This document shows, one piece after another, positions 47,264 through 63,646 of a stretch of DNA of 64,000 nt; within the stretch, counting starts at the first letter, position 1; every line of letters starts with the position of its first letter. The notes below the pieces were generated by a model. It worked only from the letters and a program-made list of their open reading frames with translations, made no database searches and had not been told where the DNA came from. This DNA comes from Henckelia pumila (Eukaryota > Streptophyta > Magnoliopsida > Lamiales > Gesneriaceae). Location of the stretch: assembly GCF_033568475.1 (NCBI RefSeq), contig NC_133122.1:146024861-146088860 (forward strand), read 5' to 3'. The translations under genes were made by a program, and so were the position numbers.

Positions 47264-47860
47264 TCAGTTCGAGGGTTCTTTGGATTTATTTGCCAGGATT
47301 TCGATGATTATCTATCCCTTTTCTCAGGCATGAACAAATTTTAATTATCTAAAATAGACTTGTAATATTTCTATCAACAATCTAATTCCAAATAACATGA
47401 ATGATATAGAAATCATTTCAGGCTTCAAAGGTGTTATATGTCTTTTGACATTATGTTCACCAACAAAGTGATTTCCTAACTCTTGTTTGAATTTCCCTTT
47501 CCAAGTGACAAAATTAAACATACAAATTAATCAATTTATGACCAATAAACTAAAAGCAATAAGAACAGCGAAACACCAATAAATTAAATAAAGAACTCAA
47601 CTAAACATGTACAAAGATTTACAAACATGATTTCAGTCTCGCTATAACATCCCTCTAGATGAAAAATTTAGTTCATGATGAAATCCATAAAATATGAAAG
47701 CATGGTTTCAAAACAAGTCATCCGAATAAAAGTCTAAGGAAGATAATAATTAGAACAAAGTGGAGGTCGCGCTCTCTGTCCCTGGATCAATGCAATCTTC
47801 GTCTCTTTTTCCAAATCTTCAACTTCCGGTGTTCTTTTTTTCTCACGTGCAGTGCCCGCC
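47264..47860. other. Intergenic DNA
   Basis: AT-rich, no gene seen. It ends at the left LTR of the gypsy element. Confidence 0.5.
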
Positions 47861-50541
47861 TGAAACGCCTAATACTAATAAAATGCGGAAAAAACTTTTT
47901 TTTTTTTTTTTTTATTACTATACTATATACATATACGCCCATACATATATGTATAAACTTTAAAAATATATTACAAATAAAAACTCGTTTAATAAAAATA
48001 ATAAACATTTATTTGATAAAATCTTGAGCCATGCAATAAATAGAATAATGTCTACTAAAATCATGAAAATTCAATAATTAATTATAACCAATAAAAACAT
48101 AAAAATATCCTAAATATAACTCATGCATAAATAAATTCCTAGCGAGACGGTCACGGGGCCACTGCCATGCTCGCTCATACGTCCTCGCCACCGGTAGGAG
48201 CTACATCATACTCACCTGCACCATATAAGCGTAGTGAGCCTAGAGGCTCAACATGTCTAATCCTTTATAACAAGGTTAAAAATAATGCATCACGTAAATA
48301 CTAATACATATACATGTACATGAGCATGCGTGGAAACATTTTTCATAACATAAATGCTTAATTATAAATCTTATACATAACATAACTTTCTTCATCATAC
48401 ATAACATAATTGAGCATGTCATAAACATAAAAACTGTGTATGGTCATATCCATGAATGTGACTAATAACTGTGCCGACTGATCAGTCTAAAGAACCATCG
48501 TACGTGGCGGTGGATAAATCCACCTCTATGCTGGTAGTAAACTACCTCTGTGCCAGTGGTAAAACCCACTTCTATGCCGGTAGTAGAACTACCTCTGTGT
48601 CAGTGGTAGAACCCACTTCTATGCTGTCACATCACTTCAATTTCCATAAAAATATTTTTCATGCTCAATTCTTAATCATAAACACATCATAAAATATTTC
48701 ATGTATGCATGCACTTAAAATATGTCCGTAATATATATTTAATTAATTTTAATAATAAATATACTTTTACTTAAAATAGACTTCATGCATAAAAATAATT
48801 AAATATATATTCCGGACTTAGTTTATTTTCATGGGTTGGTCCAGACTGCTGGTCTCTCTACTAAACCCCTTAACTGACTTAAAGCCTGTTAACTAACTTA
48901 AAGCCCATAATTAAATAACTAATTTTAAAAATTATAATTTTTACTAAAATAAAATACTTAAATGTTATTGGGCTTAAATAAAAATATTTAGGCCCAATAA
49001 CTAATTAAATTCATAAAAATTCCTAGACTGACCCAATAAAATCACTGACTAGCCCAAAAATTCCGATGGGCCCACGGGCCCATAAAATTATTGGGTTAAC
49101 TTAAAAATAATTTAAAAAGCCCAAATAAAATTATTTGGAAGCCCAAATAATTTTATTTCTAATTAAATGGCCCAAAAATCCAATTAAACCATTAAACATT
49201 TAAAAATTAAAATACTCGAGCCCGGCCCACCTAGCCCGGACCCGGACCTACCTGACCCGACCCTAGACCCTACTGACCCGACCCACTACCCTGACCCGAC
49301 CCGGAACCACCCAGAACCCACCTACCCGATCCCCTCTCCTCTCCTTTCCCATGCTGCGCGTGCAGTTCGGGCAGCAGCCTTTCAGGGGCTGCTGCCGCCT
49401 CGGTCCGGCCACTACTGGCCGGACCGCCGCCGGCAGGACCTTCCCAGGGTCCTGCCGGTTCGAACCCAACAGGTGCTCGGCTGGTTCATGCCCTAGCATG
49501 ACCAGCCGAGCCCCTCTTCCCCATAACCCTAAACTGTCGCCTCCCATGACCAAACCTTGCACCAGCTTGAACCCAACCGTGAACCAGCCTGAACCCCTGG
49601 ACCCAGCTCGACCCTAGGCACCCTAGGACACCCCTTGACCGAGCCACAACCTCTGGACCGAACCATGCAACAGAAACGTGAACCATGACATGAAACAATC
49701 AACGATCATGCATCAACCATAAATAAACTAGCATAAATTCGAAACATTCATATGGAATCTGAGAAGAAAACATCATGTCTGGTTAATAGCTCATATGGTG
49801 GCCAAAATAAGGAAATATACATGCCTTTGATAATTATTGGATAACGATTGATGCGTTTACGGGACTCCGGGATGACGAACGGACCGAAAACCTTCAAAGG
49901 TGGAGCTTGGTTGGATCGGCTATGGAGTTTTCTGCCAAGGAAGATGATGGAGGCGTGAAGGAGAGGGTGGAAGAAAAAGTTATCGGCTCAATCATATAGT
50001 GGTAGGGTAGGTTTAGGTTTTAAATAGATTAAATAGAATAAAATAGAATATTAATTAATATAATATAGTTAGGTAGATAATATGACATAAAATATAAATT
50101 TTTAAACTAATAAAATTAATAATAAATCTGATATTAAACCAAAATCCCGAAATAATAACTTTGGGAATTTTTAAATATTAATAAAAGTCAATAAAATGAC
50201 TTATTTTGACTAAAAATCAATTATTAAATAAATATATAACTAAATACTAAAATTTTCTTGACAAAATATCTTAAAATAATATTTTAAGGCTCATAAAACT
50301 CATAAAATATTTTTGGCTAAATATTTTGGTATCTCGTCCGTCCACGGTCCCGTCTACGCGATCAAAACCAATTAATTTCCATAAATCACAAAAATCACTA
50401 ATTTTGGGTTAAATGCTAAAATAACTTAAATCATGCATATAAATCACATAATAACACATAAATTCATTTAACCCTTATTTTAAAATTAATTTCTCCTAAT
50501 TATGCATGCGAATTTACGTATTAAAATTTCCGGGTGTTACA
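47861..50541 (-). repeat. LTR (3' in element orientation), 2681 bp
   Basis: Essentially identical to 51995-54673. The differences noticed are a CT dinucleotide indel in a CTCTCT run near 48856 and one G/A substitution near 49610. It contains ~46-bp repeats at 48520-48630 and a CpG-rich, pyrimidine-skewed stretch at 49215-49640. Open frames in that stretch are not treated as genes. Confidence 0.93.
48520..48630. repeat. 46-47-bp tandem repeats inside the LTR
   Basis: The unit starts CTATGCTGGTAGTAAACTAC and continues CTCTGTGCCAGTGGTAAAAC. It occurs about 2.3 times with small changes and is repeated identically in the other LTR (about 52654-52764). Confidence 0.85.
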
Positions 50542-50544
50542 ATT

Positions 50545-50556
50545 CTCCCCCCCTTA
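50545..50556 (-). other. Polypurine tract of the gypsy element
   Basis: The minus strand reads AAGGGGGGGAGA just before the 3' LTR. A TTCGAGGACGAAATTC-type sequence lies just upstream, as in many plant gypsy elements. Confidence 0.8.
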
Positions 50557-50744
50557 AATTGAATTTCGTCCTCGAAATCCGACGGATCAAATTCTAATAA
50601 CGGAGTTCTTCAAAATCCAATTCGCTAAACTCATTATCACATATCTAGTTCCCAGGTTTCGGTATCCCAAAAGTAATGCTTCTGCTGCGCACTCTGATAA
50701 ACAAAATATTTTTAACTTCACCAAAGTTCCCTTAAAAGAATAGG

Positions 50745-51803
50745 TTAGGGCATACCGGACATCAAAGTGGTGTTTGGGTCTGCCCCAGCTGCTTGCATGA
50801 CAAACACCCTCCCTGTGGTGTTCTTCTTCCTTGGACAATTTACGGACATGTGCCCCGGCTCCTTGCAATGGAAACACACATTCGACCCACTTAGGCACAG
50901 ACCCGAATGTGGTTTCTGACACTTCGGGCAAAGTGGTACTCCTCCTGCCTTAGGGGCCCCGCCCCTCTGTTGCTGCTGCTGCTGACCCTGCTGATTCTGC
51001 TGGTTAAGGTCCTTAGATGGCCCTGTGTACTGTTTCTTCGTGGGTGGCTGCGAAGATGGTTGATAAGATTCCAGCTGGAGCTGTCTCTTACGCTGCTGTT
51101 CCTTCTGGATCTCTCTCCGACCCTCCTCGGAACGCAAGGCTCTACTCACTGCAGACTCGTATGTAAAGACGTCTGCCATGCGCACATCATGCCTGATCTC
51201 AGCCTTCAGGCCCTCCACAAACTGTCGCAGCTTCTCCTGCGGACTGTCAGCAATCATGGGCACAAAGCGACAGCCCCTCTCAAACTGGCTCACATACTCC
51301 ACAACAGACCTGTCCCCCTGACGGAGACTCATGAACTCACGGATCATGCGACTGCGCACATCCTCAGTGAAGTACTTGGCGTAGAAGATACGCCTGAACT
51401 CTGTCCACGTCAGCGTGGGCGAGTGGACTCCCCTAACTGCACCCTCCCACCAAAGGGCTGCATCTCCTCTCATCATGTACGTCGCACAGTTCACCCTGTC
51501 GGTGTCTGTGATCCCCATGTAATCAAAGATGGACTCAAGAGAGCGAATCCATCCCTCAGCCACCAAAGGATCGGTGGTCCCAGTAAACTCTTTAGGTCCC
51601 TTCTTCTGGAACCTCTCAGCCACGTCCTCCTCATGGGATAGTCTGGGACGTGCAGCCTGCTGCTCCAACAGAGCAGTAATCCCTGCCATCATCGTAGCAC
51701 TGGCCTGCTCCAGTGCTGTCATAGGGTTCTGCGGAGGTGGCGGTGGAGGTGGAGGTCTTCCGCGTCTATTCATCTGTCTGGGAGGCATTCTGTACCACCA
51801 CAT
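50745..51803 (-). CDS. gag: Ty3/gypsy gag polyprotein
   Basis: 352 codons from the ATG at 51803 (MWWYRMPPRQMNRR). A downstream ATG (MPPRQMNRRG, six codons in) is an equally good start. Order: a proline-rich stretch (about 16-27), the retrotransposon gag (capsid) domain at about 65-215 (FTGTTDPLVAEGWI, ALWWEG, RQGDRSVVEYVSQFE), a Gln-rich linker, and one CCHC zinc knuckle CFHCKEPGHMSVNC near residue 315. Gag packages the RNA into virus-like particles. The frame ends soon after the knuckle (GADPNTTLMSGMP), where protease should follow. The following ~200 bp go straight to the purine tract, so pol has been deleted. No stop or frameshift lies inside gag. Confidence 0.9.
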   Translation of the reverse strand: MWWYRMPPRQMNRRGRPPPPPPPPQNPMTALEQASATMMAGITALLEQQAARPRLSHEEDVAERFQKKGPKEFTGTTDPLVAEGWIRSLESIFDYMGITDTDRVNCATYMMRGDAALWWEGAVRGVHSPTLTWTEFRRIFYAKYFTEDVRSRMIREFMSLRQGDRSVVEYVSQFERGCRFVPMIADSPQEKLRQFVEGLKAEIRHDVRMADVFTYESAVSRALRSEEGRREIQKEQQRKRQLQLESYQPSSQPPTKKQYTGPSKDLNQQNQQGQQQQQQRGGAPKAGGVPLCPKCQKPHSGLCLSGSNVCFHCKEPGHMSVNCPRKKNTTGRVFVMQAAGADPNTTLMSGMP

Positions 51804-51980
51804 ATTTCTTTACGTAAATCGCAATGCATAACTAAGGGTTTCAAAAATCTTACTGAACATGAAATACTTAAAATTAATACATATGCTCCTTTTAAATCTT
51901 ATTAAAAACATTTAAAACTTACAGACCAGTAGCAGGATTTCTGAGCTTCACGTGGCAGATGGACACCCTCCGAGGACCGT

Positions 51981-51992
51981 GCTCTGATACCA
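51981..51992 (-). other. Primer binding site (initiator Met tRNA)
   Basis: The minus strand reads TGGTATCAGAGC, the standard plant tRNA-iMet complement, two bases inside the 5' LTR. Confidence 0.93.
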
Positions 51993-51994
51993 AT

Positions 51995-54673
51995 TGAAAC
52001 GCCTAATACTAATAAAATGCGGAAAAAACTTTTTTTTTTTTTTTTTTATTACTATACTATATACATATACGCCCATACATATATGTATAAACTTTAAAAA
52101 TATATTACAAATAAAAACTCGTTTAATAAAAATAATAAACATTTATTTGATAAAATCTTGAGCCATGCAATAAATAGAATAATGTCTACTAAAATCATGA
52201 AAATTCAATAATTAATTATAACCAATAAAAACATAAAAATATCCTAAATATAACTCATGCATAAATAAATTCCTAGCGAGACGGTCACGGGGCCACTGCC
52301 ATGCTCGCTCATACGTCCTCGCCACCGGTAGGAGCTACATCATACTCACCTGCACCATATAAGCGTAGTGAGCCTAGAGGCTCAACATGTCTAATCCTTT
52401 ATAACAAGGTTAAAAATAATGCATCACGTAAATACTAATACATATACATGTACATGAGCATGCGTGGAAACATTTTTCATAACATAAATGCTTAATTATA
52501 AATCTTATACATAACATAACTTTCTTCATCATACATAACATAATTGAGCATGTCATAAACATAAAAACTGTGTATGGTCATATCCATGAATGTGACTAAT
52601 AACTGTGCCGACTGATCAGTCTAAAGAACCATCGTACGTGGCGGTGGATAAATCCACCTCTATGCTGGTAGTAAACTACCTCTGTGCCAGTGGTAAAACC
52701 CACTTCTATGCCGGTAGTAGAACTACCTCTGTGTCAGTGGTAGAACCCACTTCTATGCTGTCACATCACTTCAATTTCCATAAAAATATTTTTCATGCTC
52801 AATTCTTAATCATAAACACATCATAAAATATTTCATGTATGCATGCACTTAAAATATGTCCGTAATATATATTTAATTAATTTTAATAATAAATATACTT
52901 TTACTTAAAATAGACTTCATGCATAAAAATAATTAAATATATATTCCGGACTTAGTTTATTTTCATGGGTTGGTCCAGACTGCTGGTCTCTACTAAACCC
53001 CTTAACTGACTTAAAGCCTGTTAACTAACTTAAAGCCCATAATTAAATAACTAATTTTAAAAATTATAATTTTTACTAAAATAAAATACTTAAATGTTAT
53101 TGGGCTTAAATAAAAATATTTAGGCCCAATAACTAATTAAATTCATAAAAATTCCTAGACTGACCCAATAAAATCACTGACTAGCCCAAAAATTCCGATG
53201 GGCCCACGGGCCCATAAAATTATTGGGTTAACTTAAAAATAATTTAAAAAGCCCAAATAAAATTATTTGGAAGCCCAAATAATTTTATTTCTAATTAAAT
53301 GGCCCAAAAATCCAATTAAACCATTAAACATTTAAAAATTAAAATACTCGAGCCCGGCCCACCTAGCCCGGACCCGGACCTACCTGACCCGACCCTAGAC
53401 CCTACTGACCCGACCCACTACCCTGACCCGACCCGGAACCACCCAGAACCCACCTACCCGATCCCCTCTCCTCTCCTTTCCCATGCTGCGCGTGCAGTTC
53501 GGGCAGCAGCCTTTCAGGGGCTGCTGCCGCCTCGGTCCGGCCACTACTGGCCGGACCGCCGCCGGCAGGACCTTCCCAGGGTCCTGCCGGTTCGAACCCA
53601 ACAGGTGCTCGGCTGGTTCATGCCCTAGCATGACCAGCCGAGCCCCTCTTCCCCATAACCCTAAACTGTCGCCTCCCATGACCAAACCTTGCACCAGCTT
53701 GAACCCAACCGTGAACCAGCCTGAACCCCTGGACCCAGCTCAACCCTAGGCACCCTAGGACACCCCTTGACCGAGCCACAACCTCTGGACCGAACCATGC
53801 AACAGAAACGTGAACCATGACATGAAACAATCAACGATCATGCATCAACCATAAATAAACTAGCATAAATTCGAAACATTCATATGGAATCTGAGAAGAA
53901 AACATCATGTCTGGTTAATAGCTCATATGGTGGCCAAAATAAGGAAATATACATGCCTTTGATAATTATTGGATAACGATTGATGCGTTTACGGGACTCC
54001 GGGATGACGAACGGACCGAAAACCTTCAAAGGTGGAGCTTGGTTGGATCGGCTATGGAGTTTTCTGCCAAGGAAGATGATGGAGGCGTGAAGGAGAGGGT
54101 GGAAGAAAAAGTTATCGGCTCAATCATATAGTGGTAGGGTAGGTTTAGGTTTTAAATAGATTAAATAGAATAAAATAGAATATTAATTAATATAATATAG
54201 TTAGGTAGATAATATGACATAAAATATAAATTTTTAAACTAATAAAATTAATAATAAATCTGATATTAAACCAAAATCCCGAAATAATAACTTTGGGAAT
54301 TTTTAAATATTAATAAAAGTCAATAAAATGACTTATTTTGACTAAAAATCAATTATTAAATAAATATATAACTAAATACTAAAATTTTCTTGACAAAATA
54401 TCTTAAAATAATATTTTAAGGCTCATAAAACTCATAAAATATTTTTGGCTAAATATTTTGGTATCTCGTCCGTCCACGGTCCCGTCTACGCGATCAAAAC
54501 CAATTAATTTCCATAAATCACAAAAATCACTAATTTTGGGTTAAATGCTAAAATAACTTAAATCATGCATATAAATCACATAATAACACATAAATTCATT
54601 TAACCCTTATTTTAAAATTAATTTCTCCTAATTATGCATGCGAATTTACGTATTAAAATTTCCGGGTGTTACA
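51995..54673 (-). repeat. LTR (5' in element orientation), 2679 bp
   Basis: Near-identical partner of 47861-50541. It should hold the element's promoter, reading leftwards into gag. Confidence 0.93.
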
Positions 54674-54984
54674 ACCTCCTATTTTTCTGTGTAAAAACCT
54701 AGATTATCCAAAAATAGGCTAGGAAAATCTTCTTAAATTTCAAGAGTTTAAATTTCCACAAATACTATATCTAGTTGGCACAGGGGTGCCCAAGGACATG
54801 TGCGTGTGTGCCTAAAGTATGACTTCGGACTCTTGGTGTAGGGCAGGCACGGGGGAGCAGGGGTAGCGCATGGCGCTTGTGAAGTGGCGCGGGTGCGCCT
54901 GCAACAATGGTTTGCTTCTTGATTCATTCTTTATAGTTTATACATCTTATTTTTTTATGCAGCACCGCTTTGGTCTTTTATCCT
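54674..54984. other. Intergenic DNA
   Basis: No gene seen. The stretch at 54770-54905 is G-rich (GGCACGGGGGAGCAGGGG) but has no recognisable frame. Confidence 0.45.
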
Positions 54985-54992
54985 CCATTTAG

Positions 54993-55162
54993 GGGTGGGA
55001 CTATGCTGCACCTGGAGTTTTTCTCCAGGTGCAGCACAGCCGATGGATCAATGCCTCCACATGAAATCACGTGGGACCCACATGATTTCAAGTGAGCCCT
55101 CCCATGATCCAACGGCTAAGCTCCACCAGGTGTAACACACCTGGTGGAACATAGTCTCACCC
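54993..55162. mobile_element. hAT-type MITE with internal hairpins (170 bp)
   Basis: The 8-bp duplication CCATTTAG (54985-54992 and 55163-55170) flanks inverted ends GGGTGGGACTATG and CATAGTCTCACCC. Two perfect internal hairpins follow: TGCTGCACCTGGAG...CTCCAGGTGCAGCA, and CCACCAGGTGT...ACACCTGGTGG near 55120-55147. Confidence 0.85.
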
Positions 55163-55170
55163 CCATTTAG

Positions 55171-55797
55171 GTCACGATTCCATGACATTATTTACTTTTC
55201 CGCGACGACAAAAAGACAAAAAAAACGCATAATTTTGCTCAATAAAAATAAAAATTCCAAGTAACATATATGAAATTGCACTTATCACCCAATCCAACCT
55301 AATCCAAAGTAAGTTGCGGGTTATGTGAGCTAACACAAAAAAAGAATAAAAATAAAAATCCCTATAATTAATCAAATGTTAATTTCATAAATAAATATAT
55401 TTATAAAAAATATCAATAAAATTATTAATTATTGATCTCACACTTGTACATTTCATACAAGGTAAATAATACAAAAAAAATCACATATATATATATATAT
55501 ATATATATATCACCATAAATCTATTATACACATTTTTTAAAAAAATAATTTTCCTTCTAGACCCGCGAGCCAACCCGAGCCCGTGTTGTCTGGGCACGTG
55601 ACGTGCACGGGCTGGCCAATTTAGGCATTCTTTTAAATGGGATGACAATTTTCAATTCAAATCACTTAAATTGTATAATTGTTTGGTGGGGTAGCTGATC
55701 TGAAGTGCTCAACCCAATTGGACGGCTCTACGAGCGTTTGACCTATGGTAATGCATTCGATTCTTTCTATCAACATTTATCGCATAAACAAATCAGG
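55171..55797. other. AT-rich intergenic DNA
   Basis: No gene is supported. A (TA)n run lies at about 55485-55510. Confidence 0.5.
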
Positions 55798-56077
55798 GAT
55801 AATTCATTAAAATATCCCTCTAGTTTCAAGAGAGTCTCAATTATGTCCTTAATGTTTTTCCAAGGTCATTTATATCCCTCATGTTTTGCATTGTGTCTCA
55901 AATTTATCCTCGCCGTCAAGTCTCGTGATAATTTCTTCAACCACTAACAGAAGATTTGACGGTGGGGACAGATTTGGGACACAATTCAAAATATCAAGGA
56001 TATAAATCGCCTCAAAAAAATATTAAGGACATAATTGAGACTCTCTTGAAAGTAGAGGGATATTTTAATGAATTATC
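55798..56077. mobile_element. Foldback MITE (280 bp)
   Basis: Almost wholly palindromic. The left arm GATAATTCATTAAAATATCC pairs with GGATATTTTAATGAATTATC at the right edge, and matching continues to the centre near 55935-55960. Related right-arm copies lie at 56740-56880 and 56885-57030. Confidence 0.8.
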
Positions 56078-56281
56078 TTCATTAAGGGAATTATCACGAG
56101 AGCTGCATGTGATAATATTTGCTCGAATTAAAAGTCCAATTCCACTCTATTCAACCCTAATTCACAACTCGCTTCCTTGTTTACTCCTTAAATTCTCTCA
56201 AATTCTCTCTATGTCATCATGAAATTCTCTCCAATTCTGGATAACGCGAATTAATACAAAACCGTGAAAGAATTTCATGCA

Positions 56282-56620
56282 ATTCCAGGTGAGAAAAGAT
56301 CGTATCCGGCGACTGGTTACGGATCTGAATCCAAAATGGGTTATGAAAAACATGTCAATGGGTCGGGTAATGCCCGACATACTTATCATACACACCGAAG
56401 ATCTCATCGTTTTAAACGAGAAGCCGGGTGGGAATCCATTAACGATCCGGTACTGAACCTCTTCTCTACAACCGGACTAACCGACATAAATAAAATATTC
56501 ACCGTGCTCAAACCCAACACAATCCCAAGACTCTACCACTCATCAGCCATCTTATTCCATATGGCAGAATCCTAGTGGGGGAAAGCAATCCGAACGTAAG
56601 GTACACCTTCACAAGCGCAA
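56282..56620 (+). pseudogene. Glyoxal/galactose-oxidase-like fragment
   Basis: In one frame the translation reads LVTDLNPKWVMKNMSMGRVM, and after a frameshift it continues GWESINDPVLN and LKPNTIPRLYHSSAIL. A second shift gives PYGRILVGESNPNVRYTF. These blocks, in this order, match the central Kelch-type region of plant aldehyde (glyoxal) oxidases, where MGRVM, GWE, DPVLNP, IPRMYHS and LPDGRVLVGGSNP are conserved. Only about 110 of roughly 550 residues are present and at least two frameshifts are needed. It is a dead fragment lying between copies of a foldback MITE. Identification is from remembered family motifs. Confidence 0.7.
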
Positions 56621-56689
56621 GGTAGTCACGTGAGGAGTGCTGAATGAGGCGATTTGGGAATTAAGGTTAAAGAGAATATAATTAAGCTT

Positions 56690-57030
56690 TTAATTTGGGA
56701 AAATATCTTCACGTGTATCTCTCATGATAATTTCGCCAACCATAAACAATAGACTTGATGGCGACGATGAATTTGAGACACAATGCAAAACATGAAGGAT
56801 ATAAATGACCCTGAAAAAATATTAAGGACATAATCAGAACTCGGTTAAAACTGGAGGGATATTTTAATGAACTATCCCGTCAACCACTAACAGAATACTT
56901 GATGGTGGGAACAGATTTGACACACAGTTCAAAACATGAGAGATGTAAGCCTCGAAAAAACATTAAGGACATAATTGAGACTCTTTTAAAACTAGAGGGA
57001 TATTCATTTTTAATGAATTATCCCAACAAA
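56690..57030. repeat. Two further copies of the foldback MITE arm
   Basis: Direct copies at about 56745-56880 and 56885-57030 share AT.AAGGACATAAT, GA.GGATATAA.. and GAGGGATAT...TTTTAATGAA.TATCCC with the right arm of 55798-56077. They are truncated or diverged relatives. Confidence 0.7.
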
Positions 57031-57132
57031 TCACACAATATTTACTTAATATGGTTTTACCTATAAAATAATTCACAAACTATTATATTAGCTCGATGTT
57101 TTCCTCCGTACCTAGTGACCGATGGTAAGAAG

Positions 57133-57293
57133 GGAAAGTTCTATGCCACCCCAAAGGGCACTGCCCTGGGGTGGCGTGACAGAGCATGATTGGTTAAAAT
57201 TAGTGGTCTCACATGAGGTCCATTGATTTTAATGAATCATGAGTTTACACGCCACCTCCAAGGCAGTGCCATTAGGATGTCATAGAATTTCTC
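57133..57293. mobile_element. Mutator-like MITE upstream of MCM5 (161 bp)
   Basis: The 9-bp duplication GGTAAGAAG (57124-57132 and 57294-57302) flanks ends GGAAAGTTCTATG and CATAGAATTTCTC. A hairpin of GGGCACTGCCC type lies near 57157. Its right end is about 250 bp from the MCM5 start codon. Confidence 0.75.
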
Positions 57294-57417
57294 GGTAAGA
57301 AGATACGATTGTTATTAAATATAAGATTACATATTATATCGTATTATTTTATTTATTAAATGGGAGAAAGAAATGAAACTTTATTTATTTATTTTTTCAG
57401 TTGCTGAATGCATCTGA

Positions 57418-57434
57418 CACGTGCTCGTCACGTG
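57418..57434 (+). promoter_or_regulatory. Two CACGTG G-boxes in the MCM5 promoter
   Basis: CACGTG occurs at 57418-57423 and 57429-57434. This is the core bound by plant bZIP and bHLH factors. Function is inferred from motif only. Confidence 0.45.
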
Positions 57435-57441
57435 GTTCATA

Positions 57442-57464
57442 TTTCCCGCCAAAGTACTCCCGCC
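57442..57464 (+). promoter_or_regulatory. E2F binding site(s) of MCM5
   Basis: TTTCCCGCC at 57442-57450, extended to TTTCCCGCCAAA, is a perfect E2F consensus. A weaker CTCCCGCC follows at 57457-57464. They lie about 80-100 bp upstream of the ATG. Plant MCM genes are known E2F targets switched on at the G1/S transition, so this fits the gene well. Confidence 0.8.
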
Positions 57465-57542
57465 AGAAACAGCTAGTTAAGTAAACTTACTTCATCACCC
57501 GCCGTCTCCATTTTCATTTCCACACAAACACAGAGAGAAGAT

Positions 57543-63646
<6,104 letters not shown>

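Larger units (their letters stand above)
47861..54673 (-). mobile_element. Very young Ty3/gypsy element retaining only gag, minus orientation
   Basis: Two ~2.68-kb LTRs (47861-50541 and 51995-54673) enclose only 1.45 kb. The minus strand starts TGTAACACCCGGAAATTTT, a common plant gypsy LTR start. The PBS for initiator Met tRNA (TGGTATCAGAGC) and a G-rich purine tract are both in place. gag is intact, but protease, RT, RNase H and integrase are absent. No exact target duplication was found: the flanks read CCGCC on the left and ACCTCC on the right. LTR near-identity implies recent insertion, with pol proteins from a relative. Confidence 0.9.

Noticed and set aside
48471..48692. 73-codon plus frame in both LTRs
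   Set aside because: It covers the short tandem repeats of the LTR. Its presence in both copies only reflects LTR identity.
49263..49562. 99-codon minus frame repeated exactly in both gypsy LTRs (also 53395-53694)
   Set aside because: It is Gly/Arg/Val-rich translation of the CpG-rich LTR segment, opened by base composition, and resembles no protein I know.
56307..56440. Possible pseudouridine synthase motif (VLNEKPG)
   Set aside because: The longer run of blocks (NPKWVM, MGRVM, GWE, DPVLN, IPRLYHS) fits glyoxal oxidase better; the VLNEKPG match was coincidental.
56264..56575. 103-codon frame as an intact small gene
   Set aside because: The homology to glyoxal oxidases runs in and out of this frame, so it is a frameshifted fragment rather than a gene.
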